From Photobacterium sp. TY1-4 (GTDB lineage Bacteria; Pseudomonadota; Gammaproteobacteria; Enterobacterales; Vibrionaceae), in NCBI RefSeq assembly GCF_025398175.1, contig NZ_CP099734.1, positions 3,513,193 to 3,577,192 on the forward strand: a stretch of 64,000 nucleotides of DNA, written 5' to 3'. A model generated the notes under the pieces. That model made no database searches. It saw only the letters and a program-made list of their open reading frames with translations, and had not been told where the DNA came from. Below are positions 27,540-38,019 of this stretch, in pieces. Both the position numbers and the translations under genes were made by a program. Position 1 is the stretch's first letter. Every line of letters begins with the position of its first letter.

Positions 27540-27806
27540 ATGAAAACCCACCGCGTCAACGAACTAATCGAACTCTTGCATCCTGCCTGGCAAAAATCGC
27601 CGGACCTCAACCTGGTCGAATTTCTCCTTCAGCTGGCCGAAGAAGCCAAATACCAGGGGAAACTGGCCGAGCTGACCGATGATGTACTGATCTATCATCT
27701 GAAAATGCGCGAGCATGCGCCCGATGCCATGATCCCGGGGATCGCCAAAGATTGCGAGCCGGACTTCAAAACCGCTATTCTGCGCGCCCGCGGGATCCTC
27801 AAATAA
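27540..27806 (+). CDS. yihD: YihD family protein (DUF1040)
   Basis: 88 residues, closely matching E. coli YihD (89): [22 protein letters not shown] and [19 protein letters not shown]. Cytoplasmic, function unknown. It lies upstream of srkA-dsbA as in E. coli, here separated by ccoG. A strong hairpin follows. Confidence 0.92.
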   Translation: MKTHRVNELIELLHPAWQKSPDLNLVEFLLQLAEEAKYQGKLAELTDDVLIYHLKMREHAPDAMIPGIAKDCEPDFKTAILRARGILK

Positions 27807-27833
27807 TCCCGCGGCAATCCGCCGATCCCCCCC

Positions 27834-27860
27834 TGACGCCGGCACCATCTGCCGGCGTCA
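27834..27860 (+). terminator. hairpin after yihD
   Basis: TGACGCCGGCA (27834-27844) / TGCCGGCGTCA (27850-27860), an 11-bp perfect stem with a CCATC loop and a short T-rich tail (TCTGTTCT). Confidence 0.65.
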
Positions 27861-28052
27861 TCTGTTCTACCCTGTCAACTCCTGATCTGTATCTGTTCGC
27901 CAAACTATGACCTTGTTAGAGTTATGGAAAATACGTCTGTAATATAATCAACGCAGTATTTGTGCATATAAAAAGATGAGCGGTCAGGCAACGTACCGAA
28001 CCGTAAGCCCTTGCTATAGTTATAAATGGGGTCACCCAAGGAAAGTAATGTC

Positions 28053-29483
28053 ATGAGCCATGAAAGAATCAAGATAAAGGATGTAACACCGCAAGAGTTC
28101 AATCCCAAAACCCACAAAGGAACCTCTGATCGCTTCAATCCCAGCAACCGCATTTATGTCCGGGCTGTGTATGGGGTTTACCAGAAACTGCGCCGCAACA
28201 CGGGCTGGTTGCTGATGCTCCTGTTTATGGGCCTGCCCTGGATCCCGTACGGTGATCGCCAGGCCATTCTGCTCGATATCGGTCGTCAGCAGTTCAATTT
28301 CTTCGGGACCACCCTCTGGCCCCAGGATCTGACCCTGCTGGCCAGCCTGCTCATGATTGCGGCCTTTGCGCTCTTCTTCATCACCACCTTTTTGGGCCGG
28401 GTCTGGTGCGGCTATCTCTGCCCCCAAACGGTCTGGACGTTCATCTATATCTGGTTTGAAGAAAAGCTTGAAGGGCCAGCGAACAAGCGGCGCACGCAAG
28501 ACAGTATGAAACTGACCGGCAACCTGCTGGCCAGAAAAACTGCCAAGCACATCGCCTGGTTCGCCGTGGCACTGGTCACCGGCCTGACGTTTGTCGGCTA
28601 CTTCCTGCCGATCAAGGCATTGTTTGTTGACTTCTTCACCTTCAATGCCAGCTTCTTGGCCGGTTTCTGGGTCCTGTTCTTTGCCGGCTGTACCTATGCC
28701 AACGCCGGCTGGATGCGCTCAATCATGTGTATTCACATGTGTCCGTACGCCCGCTTCCAGTCTGCCATGTTCGACAAAGATACCTACATTGTCGGCTACG
28801 ACGTCCAACGTGGTGAGGCCCGCGGGCCGCGTTCGCGCAAGAAAGACCCGAAAGAGCTGGGCCTGGGTGACTGTATCGACTGTAACCTCTGTGTGCAGGT
28901 GTGTCCGACCGGGATCGACATCCGCGACGGCCTGCAATATGAGTGTATTAACTGTGGTGCCTGCGTCGATGCCTGTGACCAAACCATGGATCGCATGGGG
29001 TATGAGCGCGGGCTGATCAGCTACACCACCGAGCATAAACTGGCAGGCCACAAGACCCATGTCATGCGGCCGAAACTGCTGGGCTACGGTGCAGTGATGG
29101 TGGTGATGATCGGCCTGTTCTTCTACCTGATGACCACCATCCAGCCGATGGGGCTGGATGTGATCCGTGACCGCAACCAGTTGTTCAAAGTCAATGCTGA
29201 AGGGCTGGTTGAAAACACCTATACCCTGAAGCTGCTCAATAAAACCCAACAGCCGGCGGTATTTAACCTGCGTGTCGAAGGACTGGAAGAAATCGAATGG
29301 TACGGTCAGCAACAGGTCACTGTCGCCGCCGGGGAAATTTACACCCTGCCGGTCAGCCTGGGCGTCGACCCGTACTTACTGAAAGAGCCAATTGCCAACA
29401 TTACTTTCGTAATGGAAAAAGAGGCCGGGGACGAAACGCTGGAGCTGAGCACCGAAAGCCGGTTTATCGGTGACTTGCGCTAA
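28053..29483 (+). CDS. ccoG: cbb3 oxidase assembly protein CcoG (RdxA/FixG)
   Basis: Membrane iron-sulphur protein that takes part in copper delivery to cbb3-type cytochrome oxidase. 476 residues from MSHERIKIKD, with an upstream alternative start at 28026. Several N-terminal membrane segments contain VWCGYLCPQTVW. Two ferredoxin clusters follow, CIDCNLCVQVCPTG and CINCGACVDACDQTMD (about 270-315), then a further membrane helix and a C-terminal Ig-like domain. The usual partners ccoNOQP are not in the window. Confidence 0.93.
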   Translation: MSHERIKIKDVTPQEFNPKTHKGTSDRFNPSNRIYVRAVYGVYQKLRRNTGWLLMLLFMGLPWIPYGDRQAILLDIGRQQFNFFGTTLWPQDLTLLASLLMIAAFALFFITTFLGRVWCGYLCPQTVWTFIYIWFEEKLEGPANKRRTQDSMKLTGNLLARKTAKHIAWFAVALVTGLTFVGYFLPIKALFVDFFTFNASFLAGFWVLFFAGCTYANAGWMRSIMCIHMCPYARFQSAMFDKDTYIVGYDVQRGEARGPRSRKKDPKELGLGDCIDCNLCVQVCPTGIDIRDGLQYECINCGACVDACDQTMDRMGYERGLISYTTEHKLAGHKTHVMRPKLLGYGAVMVVMIGLFFYLMTTIQPMGLDVIRDRNQLFKVNAEGLVENTYTLKLLNKTQQPAVFNLRVEGLEEIEWYGQQQVTVAAGEIYTLPVSLGVDPYLLKEPIANITFVMEKEAGDETLELSTESRFIGDLR

Positions 29484-29509
29484 CGCTTGAAGCCGTCACA
29501 CATAAAATC

Positions 29510-29533
29510 AGGGCCGGAAACGGCCCTTTTTTA
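29510..29533 (+). terminator. terminator after ccoG
   Basis: GGGCCG GAAA CGGCCC stem (29511-29526) followed by TTTTTTAT. Confidence 0.9.
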
Positions 29534-29579
29534 TGAAAGTGTTATACTGACAAGCCAAACACAGGCTCGGAATGTTCAA

Positions 29580-30569
29580 ATGACACAACAAGATGGTTTT
29601 AGTTTTTCTGATCTGACCCCCGACTTGCTGCTCGATGCCCTCGACAGTGTCGGGGTACGTGCCGAATCCGGCCTCCTGCCGCTCAACAGCTACGAAAACC
29701 GGGTCTACCAGTTCAGTGCCGAAGACGGGGCCCGCTACGTCACCAAGTTTTACCGTCCGCACCGCTGGAGTGACGCGCAGATCCAGGAAGAGCATGATTT
29801 TGCCCATGAGCTGGCTGTGCAGGAAATTCCGGTCGCCGCCCCAATCCTCCATGATGGCCAAAGCCTGCACCACTACCAGGGGCACCGCTTTGCCCTGTTT
29901 CCCAGCCTGGGCGGCCGCCAGTTCGAGGTCGATAACTATGACCATTTAGAATGGGTCGGCCGGTTTCTCGGACGCATCCACCAGGTGGGTCAGCGCCAGC
30001 CTTTCCGGCACCGTCCGACCATCAGTTTGACGGAATACCTGGAACAGCCCAGAACACTGCTGGAAAACAGCCTGTTCATTCCGGACCACCTGAAAGCCGC
30101 TTTCTTTGCCGATCTCGATCGGCTCATCGACGCGCTGTCCCAGCGCTGGCATACCGACTGGCAGCCCCTGCGCCTGCACGGCGACTGTCACCCGGGCAAT
30201 ATTCTCTGGCGCGACGGCCCGCTGTTTGTCGATCTCGATGATGCCCGCAACGGCCCGGCCGTACAGGATTTGTGGATGCTGCTGAGCGGCGAGCGCAACG
30301 AGCAGCTGGCCCAACTCGATACCCTGCTCGAAGCCTATAGCGAATTTGCCGACTTCAACCCGAAAGAATTGCAACTTATTGAGCCATTACGCGGTCTTAG
30401 AATGGTCTACTACATGGCCTGGCTGGCCAAACGCTGGCAGGACCCGGCTTTTCCACGGGCTTTCCCCTGGTTTGCCGACGGTAAATACTGGGAAGGGCAG
30501 GTCCTGGCATTCAAGGAGCAACTGGCCGCACTCAATGAACCGCCCCTGCAATTGATGCCGCAGTGGTGA
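29580..30569 (+). CDS. srkA: stress response kinase SrkA (YihE/RdoA)
   Basis: Aminoglycoside-phosphotransferase-fold Ser/Thr kinase, linked in E. coli to Cpx stress and to limiting MazEF-type death. 329 residues (E. coli 328). Start MTQQDGFSFSDL behind GGAATG. Catalytic loop LHGDCHPGNILW (about 195-206) and the metal-binding FVDLDDARNGP. It sits directly before dsbA, as in E. coli. Confidence 0.95.
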   Translation: MTQQDGFSFSDLTPDLLLDALDSVGVRAESGLLPLNSYENRVYQFSAEDGARYVTKFYRPHRWSDAQIQEEHDFAHELAVQEIPVAAPILHDGQSLHHYQGHRFALFPSLGGRQFEVDNYDHLEWVGRFLGRIHQVGQRQPFRHRPTISLTEYLEQPRTLLENSLFIPDHLKAAFFADLDRLIDALSQRWHTDWQPLRLHGDCHPGNILWRDGPLFVDLDDARNGPAVQDLWMLLSGERNEQLAQLDTLLEAYSEFADFNPKELQLIEPLRGLRMVYYMAWLAKRWQDPAFPRAFPWFADGKYWEGQVLAFKEQLAALNEPPLQLMPQW

Positions 30570-30635
30570 TATTGTCATAACCTCAACCGAATGACCGTGC
30601 AGGTTATTCAATTTTCTCAGGGAGAATCTCGTAAC

Positions 30636-31238
30636 ATGTTTAAAAAGCTATTTGCACTGGCGACTGCTGCCATGCTGTCATTCTCGGTTCAGGCCGCCAA
30701 GTTCACTGAAGGGGATTACTACAAAGTCCTGGATCTGCCAAAATCCAGCACCCCGATCGTGACGGAGTTTTTCTCGTTTTACTGCCCGCACTGTAACCGG
30801 TTTGAACCGGTGATCCAGGCGATGAAGAAAACCCTGCCGGACAACGCCAAACTACAAAAAAGCCACGTCTCTTTCATGGGCGGTGCGATGGGTAAATCCA
30901 TGAGCAAAGCGTACGCGACGTCTGTAGTGCTGGGTGTCGAGGACAAAATGATCCCGGTGCTGTTCGGCCGCATTCACAGCATGAACAAGCCGCCGCGCAA
31001 CGATCAGGAATTGCGTCAGATCTTCATCGATGAAGGCGTCAAAGCCGAAGCGTTCGACGGCGCCTTCAACAGCTTTGCCGTGAACTCTATGGTCAACCGT
31101 TTTGACAAAGGCTTCCAGGACAGCGGCCTGACCGGTGTTCCGGCGCTGATCGTCAACAACAAGTACCTGGTGCAAACCGGCAAAATTGCCTCCACCGAAG
31201 AGTACTTCGAGCTGGTCAATTTCCTGCTGAAAAAGTAA
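30636..31238 (+). CDS. dsbA: periplasmic thiol:disulphide oxidase DsbA
   Basis: Introduces disulphide bonds in exported proteins. 200 residues. Signal peptide [20 protein letters not shown], thioredoxin fold with an inserted helical domain, active site FYCPHCNRF (CPHC) near residue 49 and cis-proline loop [12 protein letters not shown]. Start chosen at the ATG preceding the signal peptide, behind GGGAG. Linked to srkA with 66 bp between. Confidence 0.97.
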   Translation: MFKKLFALATAAMLSFSVQAAKFTEGDYYKVLDLPKSSTPIVTEFFSFYCPHCNRFEPVIQAMKKTLPDNAKLQKSHVSFMGGAMGKSMSKAYATSVVLGVEDKMIPVLFGRIHSMNKPPRNDQELRQIFIDEGVKAEAFDGAFNSFAVNSMVNRFDKGFQDSGLTGVPALIVNNKYLVQTGKIASTEEYFELVNFLLKK

Positions 31239-31258
31239 ACCCGTTGCCATCTCAACGA

Positions 31259-31283
31259 CAAAAGGGCCGTAGGGCCCTTTTTT
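31259..31283. terminator. bidirectional terminator between dsbA and comM
   Basis: AAAGGGCC GTA GGGCCCTTTTTT. The A run on one side and T run on the other serve both convergent genes. Confidence 0.85.
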
Positions 31284-31296
31284 GTTATCGCAACGC

Positions 31297-32829
31297 CTAC
31301 ATCGCCTGAGACGTCAGTTGCTTCATCAGCCGATCCATGGCCCGGTAGCCCAGTGCTTCGGCCAGGTGGGCCCGTTCAATCTGGGCACATCCCGCCAGAT
31401 CGGCGATCGTCCGAGCCACCTTGATGATGCGGTGATACGCGCGGATCGACAGACCGAGCTGGTGCAGCGCGGTTTCGAGAAAATCGGCATCAACCCGCGC
31501 CAGGGCGCAGTGATGCTCCAGCTCCCGGGTCGAGAGCAGCGCGTTAACTTTCCCGGCGCGATCCACCATCGCCGCGCGCGCCCGGAACACCCGCTCGCGG
31601 ATCACCGCCGTCGGATCGCCGCGATCACCGCCTTCCGCTAATGTGCCGCGGGGCAGGGCGGGGATCTCAATCGACATGTCGAACCGGTCCAGTAAAGGCC
31701 CGGACAGTTTGCCCAGATAGCGCAAAATCGCCTGCGGGTTGGTCCGCGCCTGATTGCCTTCATAGTAGCCGGTCGGACTGGGGTTCAGCGCACCCACCAG
31801 CTGAAAGCGGGCCGGGAAGCGGGTTTTGCTGGTGGCGCGGGAGATCACTATCTCCCCCGACTCCAGCGGCTCGCGCAGCGAGTCGAGCACCTTACGCTCA
31901 AACTCCGGCATTTCGTCGAGAAACAATATCCCGTTATGGGCCAGGGAGATCTCCCCCGGTCGCGGCACCGAGCCACCACCGACCAGAGCCGCCATCGAGC
32001 TCGAATGGTGCGGGGTGCGAAAAGGGCGACGGCGCCAGTTACCCTCATGCAAGGCCTGCCGGGTGAGCGAGGTCACCGCAGCCGTCTCCAGCGCCTCCTC
32101 AATACTCATCGCCGGCAGCAGATCGCACAGCCGCGAGGCCAGCATGGTTTTCCCGGTGCCGGGCGGGCCAAGAAACAGCAGGTTATGCCCGCCTGCTGCG
32201 GCAATTTCCAGCGCCCGTTTGCCCTGTTGCTGGCCGATAATATCCTGCATATCCCGCCCGGAAACGGGCGTGTTGTCTTCCGGCGGTGAGGCCTGGCGTA
32301 CCGACAGACTCAGCTGTTGTTGACCGCATAGCTGACCGCACACCGCCAGCAAATCCGGCGCCGATTTATGGCAGTCGCGACCCACCAGCGCGACCTGATC
32401 GCCGTTGCGATCCGGCACCACCAGACAGCGTCCGGCCCGCTTGGCCGCCAGGGCTGCCGGCAGTGCGCCCTTGACCGGCCGGAGTTGGCCGGAGAGCGCC
32501 AACTCACCCAAAAATTCATAATCTTGCAGGCTTTGTGTCGGAATTTGCCCGGAAGCGGCCAAAATCCCCAGCGCAATCGGCAGATCAAACCGGCCGCCTT
32601 CCTTGGGCAGATCGGCTGGCGCCAGATTCACCGTAATGCGCCGGGAAGGGAACTCAAAGTTGGCATTCACAATGGCACTTCGCACCCGATCCCGTGCTTC
32701 TTTCACCGTGGTTTCCGGCAACCCGACCAGGGTCAGCGCCGGCATCCCGTTACTGATATGCACTTCCACCGTCACCGGTGGGGCACCGACACCCACACTG
32801 GCGCGGCTGTGAACTATGGCTAACGTCAT
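31297..32829 (-). CDS. comM: Mg-chelatase-like ATPase ComM (YifB)
   Basis: Hexameric helicase that promotes branch migration during natural transformation. 510 residues (E. coli YifB 506). An N-terminal Lon-protease-like fold (1-170) precedes the AAA+ domain, with Walker A GPPGTGKTMLASRL near 220 and Walker B ILFLDEMPEF near 297, and a C-terminal Mg_chelatase_C segment. Divergent from the ilv operon, as in E. coli. Confidence 0.96.
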   Translation of the reverse strand: MTLAIVHSRASVGVGAPPVTVEVHISNGMPALTLVGLPETTVKEARDRVRSAIVNANFEFPSRRITVNLAPADLPKEGGRFDLPIALGILAASGQIPTQSLQDYEFLGELALSGQLRPVKGALPAALAAKRAGRCLVVPDRNGDQVALVGRDCHKSAPDLLAVCGQLCGQQQLSLSVRQASPPEDNTPVSGRDMQDIIGQQQGKRALEIAAAGGHNLLFLGPPGTGKTMLASRLCDLLPAMSIEEALETAAVTSLTRQALHEGNWRRRPFRTPHHSSSMAALVGGGSVPRPGEISLAHNGILFLDEMPEFERKVLDSLREPLESGEIVISRATSKTRFPARFQLVGALNPSPTGYYEGNQARTNPQAILRYLGKLSGPLLDRFDMSIEIPALPRGTLAEGGDRGDPTAVIRERVFRARAAMVDRAGKVNALLSTRELEHHCALARVDADFLETALHQLGLSIRAYHRIIKVARTIADLAGCAQIERAHLAEALGYRAMDRLMKQLTSQAM

Positions 32830-33023
32830 CCTTACCTACCCTGGAGCCGAGTGGCCATACCGACCTGTCTCTGGCTGAAATTCATGCAAGACTGGGCTCA
32901 ACGTAGCCTATTTATGCAGGCAGGATGAAAAACAATCTGAAGTTTTTTCTTGTCATGCGAGTCATGTCTGTGTTACCACTAAAGACGCACAACAAATGAA
33001 CAATAAAACTGGACAGACAGTCA
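32830..33023. promoter_or_regulatory. ilv operon promoter region
   Basis: 194 bp between comM and ilvL. It must hold the promoters of both. TTGTCA (about 32950) with a poor -10 at short spacing is the only candidate seen, and it is weak. Confidence 0.35.
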
Positions 33024-33113
33024 ATGCCATTAAACGCCAACATCCTCGTACTCATTCTCAACATTATCGTGGTGATTATTACACCGCGAGAGGGGCTGGC
33101 AGGCGTAAAATAG
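33024..33113 (+). CDS. ilvL: ilv operon leader peptide IlvL
   Basis: 29 residues. Fifteen are Ile, Leu or Val, including the run ILVLIL (7-12) and IIVVII (14-19), as in the leader peptide of ilvGMEDA in enteric bacteria. Ribosome stalling at these codons when charged tRNAs are scarce would favour an antiterminator and let transcription pass the hairpin 25 bp downstream. Confidence 0.9.
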   Translation: MPLNANILVLILNIIVVIITPREGLAGVK

Positions 33114-33132
33114 CAACAAACACAACACACGC

Positions 33133-33170
33133 AAAAAGCCCCCGCACCAACCGGTCCGGGGGCTTTTTTT
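33133..33170 (+). terminator. ilv attenuator
   Basis: AAAGCCCCCG (to 33144) / CGGGGGCTTT (33157-33166) with a run of seven T. Placed between ilvL and ilvG, it is the attenuator terminator of the operon. Confidence 0.88.
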
Positions 33171-33249
33171 TAACACTTGGAAGTCAAATCATGCTGAACA
33201 GGCCATTGGGAGCCGTTTCAGCAACTCGCAGGATATATGAGGAGCTGAA

Positions 33250-34896
33250 ATGACAGGAGCAGAATTAGTAGTCAGCGCGCTACAGCAACAAGGAATATCG
33301 ACCGTCTTCGGGTATCCGGGCGGGGCGATTATGCCGATCTATGACGCGCTGTACGGCAGTGCAGTCGAACATGTCCTTTGCCGCCACGAGCAGGGTGCCG
33401 CCATGGCCGCCATCGGGATGGCCCGGGCCACCCAGGATGTCGCCGTCTGCATGGCCACTTCCGGTCCCGGCGCCACCAACTTAGTGACCGGTCTGGCCGA
33501 TGCCTTTCTCGATTCTGTCCCGCTAGTGGCTATCACCGGACAGGTGGCCAGCAGCCATATCGGTACTGACGCCTTTCAGGAAATGGACGTGATCGGGATG
33601 TCGCTGTCTTGTACCAAGCACAGCTATTTGATCACCGATATCAACGAACTGGCCCCCACCCTTGCCGAAGCGTTTGAAGTGGCCAAAACCGGTCGTCCCG
33701 GCCCGGTCATCGTCGATATCGCCAAAGATGTTCAACTGGCCCAAGCGCCGGTCACCGACCTGCCCGAGTTCACGCCGCCCGCCATGCCGGTGGCCGAGCC
33801 GCAAGCCCTGCAACAGGCCCAGGCGCTGCTGGCCGAGAGCCAGCGCCCGGTGCTGTATGTCGGCGGCGGCGTCCAGCTGGCACACGCGACCCACACAGTG
33901 CGCACCTTCCTGGCTATGAACCCGATGCCGGCCGTCAGTACCCTCAAAGGGCTGGGGACCATTGATCGCCATCACCCGCATTATCTGGGGATGCTGGGGA
34001 TGCACGGCACCAAGGCAGCCAACCTGGTGGTCCAGGAAGCCGACCTGCTGATCGTCGTCGGCGCCCGGTTTGATGATCGGGTCACCGGCAAGCTGGAGAC
34101 CTTCGCCCCCCATGCCAAAGTGATCCACCTGGATATCGATGCTGCCGAGTTCAACAAACTGCGCCATGCCCACGCCGCACTGCGTGGCGATATCAACACC
34201 ATCCTGCCGCAACTCGAGCTGGCCGGTGATATCGCTCCCTGGCTGGCCCACTGCCAGCAGCTGCGCACGGAGTTCAAATGGTGCTACGACCATCCGGGTG
34301 AACTGATCTATGCCCCGCTGCTGCTCAAGCAACTGTCGGACATGATGCCGGACAGCACCATGGTGTCGACCGATGTCGGCCAGCACCAGATGTGGGCCGC
34401 CCAGCACATTCAACCGCGGGCGCCGCAGAACTACATCACCTCGGCTGGGCTCGGCACCATGGGCTTCGGCCTGCCGGCGGCGATGGGCGCCAAGCTGGCC
34501 CGCCCGGCGGATGAGTCAGTGCTGATCTCGGGCGACGGCTCGTTCATGATGAACGTCCAGGAGCTGGGGACGCTGAAGCGCAAGCAAATCCCGGTCAAGA
34601 TGGTGCTGATCAACAACCAGCGCCTGGGTATGGTCCGCCAATGGCAATCACTGTTCTTCGACGGCCGCCACAGCGAAACCATCCTCGACGACAACCCGGA
34701 CTTTGTCATGCTTGCCAACGCATTCGGGATCCCCGGCAAAACCATCACCCGCAAAGCAGAGGTCGAGCAGGCCCTGCGGGAAATGCTGGCCAGTGACACC
34801 CCGTACCTGCTGCACGTGCTGATCAGTGAAGAAGAGAACGTCTGGCCCTTAGTTCCGCCCGGCGCTGCCAACCAAGATATGCTGGAGAACACATAA
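33250..34896 (+). CDS. ilvG: acetolactate synthase II large subunit IlvG
   Basis: ThDP- and FAD-dependent enzyme joining pyruvate units, or pyruvate with 2-oxobutyrate, first common step to Val and Ile. 548 residues and intact, unlike the frameshifted gene of E. coli K-12. Motifs: [17 protein letters not shown] with the ThDP glutamate, SGPGATN, and the ThDP site [12 protein letters not shown]...INNQRLG. Ribosome site TGAGGAGCTGAA. Stop and the ilvM start overlap (TAATG). Confidence 0.98.
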   Translation: MTGAELVVSALQQQGISTVFGYPGGAIMPIYDALYGSAVEHVLCRHEQGAAMAAIGMARATQDVAVCMATSGPGATNLVTGLADAFLDSVPLVAITGQVASSHIGTDAFQEMDVIGMSLSCTKHSYLITDINELAPTLAEAFEVAKTGRPGPVIVDIAKDVQLAQAPVTDLPEFTPPAMPVAEPQALQQAQALLAESQRPVLYVGGGVQLAHATHTVRTFLAMNPMPAVSTLKGLGTIDRHHPHYLGMLGMHGTKAANLVVQEADLLIVVGARFDDRVTGKLETFAPHAKVIHLDIDAAEFNKLRHAHAALRGDINTILPQLELAGDIAPWLAHCQQLRTEFKWCYDHPGELIYAPLLLKQLSDMMPDSTMVSTDVGQHQMWAAQHIQPRAPQNYITSAGLGTMGFGLPAAMGAKLARPADESVLISGDGSFMMNVQELGTLKRKQIPVKMVLINNQRLGMVRQWQSLFFDGRHSETILDDNPDFVMLANAFGIPGKTITRKAEVEQALREMLASDTPYLLHVLISEEENVWPLVPPGAANQDMLENT

Positions 34897-35144
34897 TGGA
34901 CAGATATTTACTCGACATCAAAGCCGATGATAAGCCAGTATTACTAGAGCGCGTGTTACGCGTGATCCGTCACCGCGGTTTTATCATCAAGCAGGTGACG
35001 GCGACGCAAAATCAAGAAAGTAAAATTGCCAGTATTGAAATCATCGTCGACAGCGATCGCCCGATCAGCACCCTGATTAACCAAATTGAGAAGTTATGGG
35101 ATATTCGGACGGTCGAGACCACAAACATTGGATTACAAAATTAA
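34896..35144 (+). CDS. ilvM: acetolactate synthase II small subunit IlvM
   Basis: 82-residue ACT-domain subunit (E. coli 87) that activates IlvG. Starts inside the ilvG stop codon (one shared base), so translation is coupled. The pattern DDKPVLLERVLRVIRHRGF is the ACT beta-alpha start. Confidence 0.95.
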   Translation: MDRYLLDIKADDKPVLLERVLRVIRHRGFIIKQVTATQNQESKIASIEIIVDSDRPISTLINQIEKLWDIRTVETTNIGLQN

Positions 35145-35165
35145 AACATAAGGAAGGTACCCAGA

Positions 35166-36110
35166 ATGGCAAACACAGCAGATTACATTTGGTTCAATGG
35201 TGAGCTCGTTCCCTGGCAGGATGCCAAAGTCCATGTCCTGACCCACGCCATGCACTACGGCACCTCCGTCTTTGAAGGGATCCGTTGTTACGATACCCCG
35301 CAGGGGCCGGTGGTTTTCCGTCACCGGGAGCACATGCAGCGCCTGAAAGACTCCGCCAAGATTTACCGTTTCCCGATCCCGTATACCGTCGATGAACTGA
35401 TGGAAGCCTGCCGGGAAACCCTGCGCGAGAACAAGCTGTCGTCCGCCTATATCCGTCCGCTGGGCTATGTGCCGAATGTCGGCCTGGGCGTTTGTCCGCC
35501 GGCCGATACCCAAATGGATCTCATCATCGCCGCCTTCTCCTGGGGGGCCTACCTGGGCGAGGAAGCCCTGGCCAGCGGTGTGGATGCCATGATCTCCAGC
35601 TGGAACCGCGCCGCACCGAATACCATTCCGACCGCTGCCAAAGCGGGCGGCAACTATCTCTCCTCCCTATTGGTCGGCGGCGAAGCCCGTCGCCACGGTT
35701 ATGCCGAAGGGATTGCCCTGAGTGTCGACGGCTACCTGTCTGAAGGGGCCGGGGAGAACATCTTTGTGATCCGCAACGGCGTGCTCTCGACCCCACCGGC
35801 CACCAGCGCAATTCTGCCGGGGATCACCCGCGACGCCATCATGACCCTGGCGACTGGGCTGGGCTATGAGATCCGGGAAGAGAATATTGCCCGCGAGGCC
35901 CTGTACCTGGCCGACGAAATCTTCATGACCGGGACCGCGGCGGAAATCGTGCCGGTGCGCAGCGTCGATCAGATCACCGTCGGCAGCGGCGCCCGCGGCC
36001 CGATCACCGAAAAAATTCAGTCCACCTTCTTCGGCCTGTTCAACGGCCAGACCGAAGACAAATGGGGCTGGCTGGATCCGGTCTATCCGTCGCAATCGAA
36101 CCATCAGTAA
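35166..36110 (+). CDS. ilvE: branched-chain amino-acid aminotransferase IlvE
   Basis: PLP enzyme for the last step of Ile, Val and Leu synthesis. 314 residues (E. coli 309). Fold-IV motifs: [18 protein letters not shown], the PLP lysine in [14 protein letters not shown] near 160, and [10 protein letters not shown]. Ribosome site AAGGAAGG. 21 bp after ilvM. Confidence 0.98.
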   Translation: MANTADYIWFNGELVPWQDAKVHVLTHAMHYGTSVFEGIRCYDTPQGPVVFRHREHMQRLKDSAKIYRFPIPYTVDELMEACRETLRENKLSSAYIRPLGYVPNVGLGVCPPADTQMDLIIAAFSWGAYLGEEALASGVDAMISSWNRAAPNTIPTAAKAGGNYLSSLLVGGEARRHGYAEGIALSVDGYLSEGAGENIFVIRNGVLSTPPATSAILPGITRDAIMTLATGLGYEIREENIAREALYLADEIFMTGTAAEIVPVRSVDQITVGSGARGPITEKIQSTFFGLFNGQTEDKWGWLDPVYPSQSNHQ

Positions 36111-36172
36111 TAGAATCACCTGTCGCTGCCCGGAAAGCATCCGGGCAGCCGCCCGAAAAGGAATTTGAAGTT

Positions 36173-38014
36173 ATGCCAAAGTACCGCTCAGCCACCACCA
36201 CCCACGGCCGCAATATGGCCGGTGCCCGCGCCCTGTGGCGTGCCACCGGTGTGAAAGATGAAGATTTCGGTAAACCAATCATCGCCGTCGTCAACTCATT
36301 TACCCAGTTCGTCCCGGGCCACGTGCACCTGAAAGATCTGGGCCAGCTGGTTGCCCGAGAGATTGAACAAGCGGGTGGGATCGCTAAAGAATTCAATACC
36401 ATCGCAGTTGATGATGGGATTGCGATGGGCCATGGCGGTATGCTGTATTCCCTGCCGTCCCGTGAGCTGATTGCCGATTCAGTCGAGTATATGGTCAATG
36501 CCCACTGTGCCGATGCCATGGTGTGCATCTCCAACTGCGATAAGATCACCCCGGGGATGCTGATGGCCTCCATGCGTCTGAATATCCCGGTGATCTTTGT
36601 CTCCGGCGGCCCGATGGAAGCCGGTAAAACCAAACTTTCCGATCAGATCCTCAAGCTGGATCTGGTCGATGCGATGATCCAGGGCGCAGATCCGACGGTC
36701 TCGGACGAGCAAAGCGAGCAGATCGAACGATCCGCCTGTCCGACCTGCGGCTCCTGCTCCGGCATGTTCACCGCCAACTCGATGAACTGCCTGACCGAAG
36801 CCCTGGGCCTGAGCCAGCCGGGCAACGGCTCACTACTGGCCACCCATGCCGACCGCAAACAACTGTTTCTCAATGCCGGCAAGCGCATTGTTGAGCTGAC
36901 CAAACGCTACTACGAGCAGGACGATGCCACGGCCCTGCCACGCAACATCGCCACCAAGCAGGCGTTTGAAAATGCCATGGCGCTGGATATCGCCATGGGC
37001 GGCTCAACCAATACCGTGCTCCACCTGCTGGCTGCCGCCCAGGAAGGCGAGGTCGACTTCACCATGACGGACATCGACCGGATGTCCCGCCAGGTCCCGC
37101 ACCTGTGTAAAGTCGCGCCATCGACCCAGCAATACCATATGGAAGATGTCCACCGCGCCGGGGGCGTCTACGGCATTCTGGCCGAGCTGGACCGCGCCGG
37201 GTTGCTGCACAGCGACTGCCACAATGTGCTGGGTCAGACCTTTGCCGAGACCCTCAAGCAATTCGACATCGTGCAGACCGACTCGGAAGCGGTCAAAAGC
37301 TTCTACCGCGCCGGCCCGGCCGGGATCCGCACCACCCAGGCTTTCTCCCAGGATTGTCGTTGGGAGACCCTGGATGACGATCGGGAAAACGGCTGTATCC
37401 GCCGCAAAGAGCACGCCTTCAGCCAGGATGGCGGGCTGGCCGTCCTGGCCGGCAACATGGCCCTGGACGGTTGCATCGTGAAAACCGCCGGGGTAGACGA
37501 GAGCTGCCTCAAGTTTACCGGACCGGCCATTGTGTTCGAGAGCCAGGAAACTGCGGTCGAAGGGATCCTGGGCGGCAAAGTCAAAGCCGGGGATGTGGTG
37601 GTGATCCGCTACGAAGGACCGAAAGGCGGGCCGGGCATGCAGGAAATGCTGTACCCGACCACCTACCTCAAGTCGATGGGCCTGGGCAAAGCGTGCGCCC
37701 TGATCACCGACGGTCGTTTCTCCGGCGGCACCAGCGGGCTGTCAATCGGCCACGCCTCTCCGGAAGCGGCCAACGGCGGCACCATCGGCCTGGTTGAAAA
37801 CGGCGACACCATCGCCATTGATATCCCGAACCGGACTATCGAACTCCAGGTTGACGACGCCACCCTGGCCGCCCGTCGTGCCGAGGCCGACCGCCGGGGC
37901 TGGAAACCGTTGGCTCGCCAGCGCGAAGTCTCCTTTGCCCTGCGCGCCTACGCCAACCTGGCCACCAGCGCCGATAAAGGGGCCGTTCGCGACAAGTCCA
38001 AACTCGAGGAATAA
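36173..38014 (+). CDS. ilvD: dihydroxy-acid dehydratase IlvD
   Basis: Iron-sulphur enzyme that dehydrates the dihydroxy acids of the Ile and Val paths. 613 residues (E. coli 616). Start [12 protein letters not shown] behind AAAAGGAA; a longer open frame upstream overlaps ilvE and is not used. Cluster cysteines lie in [12 protein letters not shown] and [18 protein letters not shown]. Confidence 0.98.
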   Translation: MPKYRSATTTHGRNMAGARALWRATGVKDEDFGKPIIAVVNSFTQFVPGHVHLKDLGQLVAREIEQAGGIAKEFNTIAVDDGIAMGHGGMLYSLPSRELIADSVEYMVNAHCADAMVCISNCDKITPGMLMASMRLNIPVIFVSGGPMEAGKTKLSDQILKLDLVDAMIQGADPTVSDEQSEQIERSACPTCGSCSGMFTANSMNCLTEALGLSQPGNGSLLATHADRKQLFLNAGKRIVELTKRYYEQDDATALPRNIATKQAFENAMALDIAMGGSTNTVLHLLAAAQEGEVDFTMTDIDRMSRQVPHLCKVAPSTQQYHMEDVHRAGGVYGILAELDRAGLLHSDCHNVLGQTFAETLKQFDIVQTDSEAVKSFYRAGPAGIRTTQAFSQDCRWETLDDDRENGCIRRKEHAFSQDGGLAVLAGNMALDGCIVKTAGVDESCLKFTGPAIVFESQETAVEGILGGKVKAGDVVVIRYEGPKGGPGMQEMLYPTTYLKSMGLGKACALITDGRFSGGTSGLSIGHASPEAANGGTIGLVENGDTIAIDIPNRTIELQVDDATLAARRAEADRRGWKPLARQREVSFALRAYANLATSADKGAVRDKSKLEE

Positions 38015-38019
38015 GGCCG

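Noticed and set aside
36062..36172. N-terminal extension of ilvD
   Set aside because: Overlaps the ilvE end; the family start [12 protein letters not shown] and its ribosome site are at 36173.
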